Assembly: GCA_024644045.1 (NCBI GenBank)
Contig: JAHELT010000288.1
Location: 19,859 to 83,858 of the forward strand
Length of the DNA: 64,000 bases
DNA from: Chromatiales bacterium
Lineage (GTDB): Bacteria > Pseudomonadota > Gammaproteobacteria > JAHELT01
Direction of reading: 5' to 3'
Made by a program: the position numbers and the translations under genes. Under the pieces are notes generated by a model. That model had not been told where the DNA came from. It saw only the letters and a list, made by a program, of their open reading frames with translations, and made no database searches. Shown here one piece after another: positions 63,182-64,000 of the stretch; within the stretch, counting starts at the first letter, position 1; the number at the start of each line of letters is the position of its first letter.

Positions 63182-64000
63182 TCAGGCAGCGCCTGCGTCC
63201 AGGACGATCGCGTTGCCGACCAGCTGATGCACGCTGACGATCTGATCCATCTGGAAACCGTAAAACGGCAGCACTTTGCTGAACTGGCTCTTGCAGATCG
63301 CACAGATTGCCGCCATATGCGTGACGCCGTGCTCCTGAACCACCTGCTGCAGCGCCTGCATGCGCGGCAGCGCACCCTTGACACGCAGCTCCACGAGGTC
63401 GTCGGTCAGCAGACCGCCGCCGCCGCCGCAACAGAAGGTCGCCTCACCGATGGTGTCCGCGGGCATGTCGAAAAAGTGGTTGCAGGTCGCCTTGATGATC
63501 TCGCGCGGAATCACGAACTGGCCGCCCGGCATATCGCCCATGCGCGAGGCGCGCGCAACGTTGCACGAGTCGTGGTAAGTGAGCACCATGTCGTCGTTGG
63601 CGGATTTATCGACGCGCAGGCGGTTCTGCTGCAGCAGCTCGAAGGTCACCTCGCAGATGTGCTGCGGCACCGGGTAGTCGCTGTCGAGGAAGTCGAACGG
63701 GCCCGCCAGGGTGTTGAGAAAGCTGTAGGCGACCCGCCAGGCGTGGCCGCATTCACCGAACACGATACGCCGCACGCCCAGCTCGAGTGCGGCCTCTCGG
63801 ATACGCAGCGCCACTTTGCGCATGTTGGCATAACTGCCGACGAACAGGCCGAAGTTGGCGGCCTCCGAAGCGTGCGAGCTCAGCGTCCAGCTGATACCGG
63901 CCTGGTGCAATACTTTCGCGTAGCCGATCAGACCGTCAACATGCGGCTCGGCGAAAAAATCCGCCGAAGGCGTGACCAGCAGCACCTCGGCGCCGCGCTG
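63182..64000 (-). CDS. dsrK: DsrK, HdrD-like catalytic subunit (5' part beyond window)
   Basis: C-terminal 272 residues of a heterodisulfide-reductase-like protein; the frame is open to the right edge, so the N-terminal Fe-S region is missing. Two CCG-type Cys-rich motifs binding the non-cubane cluster are visible (YHDSCNVAR, with FCCGGGGGL and AICAICKSQF). DsrK with membrane DsrM exchanges electrons with DsrC trisulfide. The gene ends 73 bases before dsrL. Confidence 0.94.
   Translation of the reverse strand, partial: QRGAEVLLVTPSADFFAEPHVDGLIGYAKVLHQAGISWTLSSHASEAANFGLFVGSYANMRKVALRIREAALELGVRRIVFGECGHAWRVAYSFLNTLAGPFDFLDSDYPVPQHICEVTFELLQQNRLRVDKSANDDMVLTYHDSCNVARASRMGDMPGGQFVIPREIIKATCNHFFDMPADTIGEATFCCGGGGGLLTDDLVELRVKGALPRMQALQQVVQEHGVTHMAAICAICKSQFSKVLPFYGFQMDQIVSVHQLVGNAIVLDAGAA

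Overview
The window is GC-rich, gene-dense DNA from a chemolithoautotrophic sulfur-oxidising proteobacterium. It is most likely a gammaproteobacterium of the Chromatiales/Ectothiorhodospiraceae type. The reasons are a reverse-type dsr operon in the Allochromatium order (dsrK-L-J-O-P-N-R), a soxXYZA operon plus separate soxB without soxCD, TusA/DsrE sulfur-carrier genes, a red-type (form IC) RuBisCO with cbbX and phosphoribulokinase, and a membrane pyrophosphatase. Taxonomy is inferred from gene content only. No rRNA, tRNA, IS element, prophage or CRISPR array was recognised.

Region 1 (1-9 kb): a truncated CPA1 Na+/H+ antiporter, then the Anbu-type peptide-modification cluster (transglutaminase-DUF2126, Anbu proteasome-like protease, zinc peptidase, alpha-E protein, circularly permuted ATP-grasp). 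Region 2 (9-16 kb): a secreted propeller-like protein, then a probable hydroxyproline/proline-derivative module (proline-racemase family protein, enolase-superfamily dehydratase, LysR regulator, EamA exporter). Region 3 (15.8-20.4 kb): a 177-bp tandem repeat and box genes for aerobic benzoyl-CoA degradation (boxC, boxB, a BoxR-like regulator; boxA is not here). Region 4 (20.8-30.7 kb): housekeeping and signalling genes: HD-GYP phosphodiesterase, hldE, dusA, MotY-like protein, S24 peptidase, hppA and a NarX/NarL-like two-component pair.

Region 5 (30.9-38 kb): an ArsR-family regulator with the two cysteines of SqrR/BigR persulfide sensors, thioredoxin 2, a DUF3365 c-type cytochrome, and a DUF2892-RND-DUF2892-DUF302 operon. 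Region 6 (38-42.1 kb): the Calvin-cycle genes prkB and cbbL-cbbS-cbbX, divergent around an AT-rich promoter. Region 7 (42.3-52.9 kb): an exported NPAxY-repeat protein, an exported Met/Tyr-rich DUF302 protein, an exported Met-rich repeat protein with one c-type heme motif, a YeeE/YedE transporter, soxB, a thioredoxin-fold protein, a Crp/Fnr regulator, tusA, a DsrE2-like protein, a FadL-like porin and a hydrolase. Region 8 (53-64 kb): rhodanese-soxXYZA converging on the dsr operon, which runs off the right edge inside dsrK.

The best candidate for an undescribed system is in regions 5 and 7. An AT-rich operator, ATTAGA-N4-TCTAAATTAG, lies immediately upstream of the SqrR-like gene itself, the RND/DUF302 operon and the repeat-protein operon. 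A weaker version precedes the thioredoxin-fold gene. This suggests one sulfide/persulfide-responsive regulon that ties uncharacterised envelope proteins (NPA-repeat, Met-rich heme, two DUF302 proteins, RND pump) to the sox/dsr sulfur-oxidation machinery.
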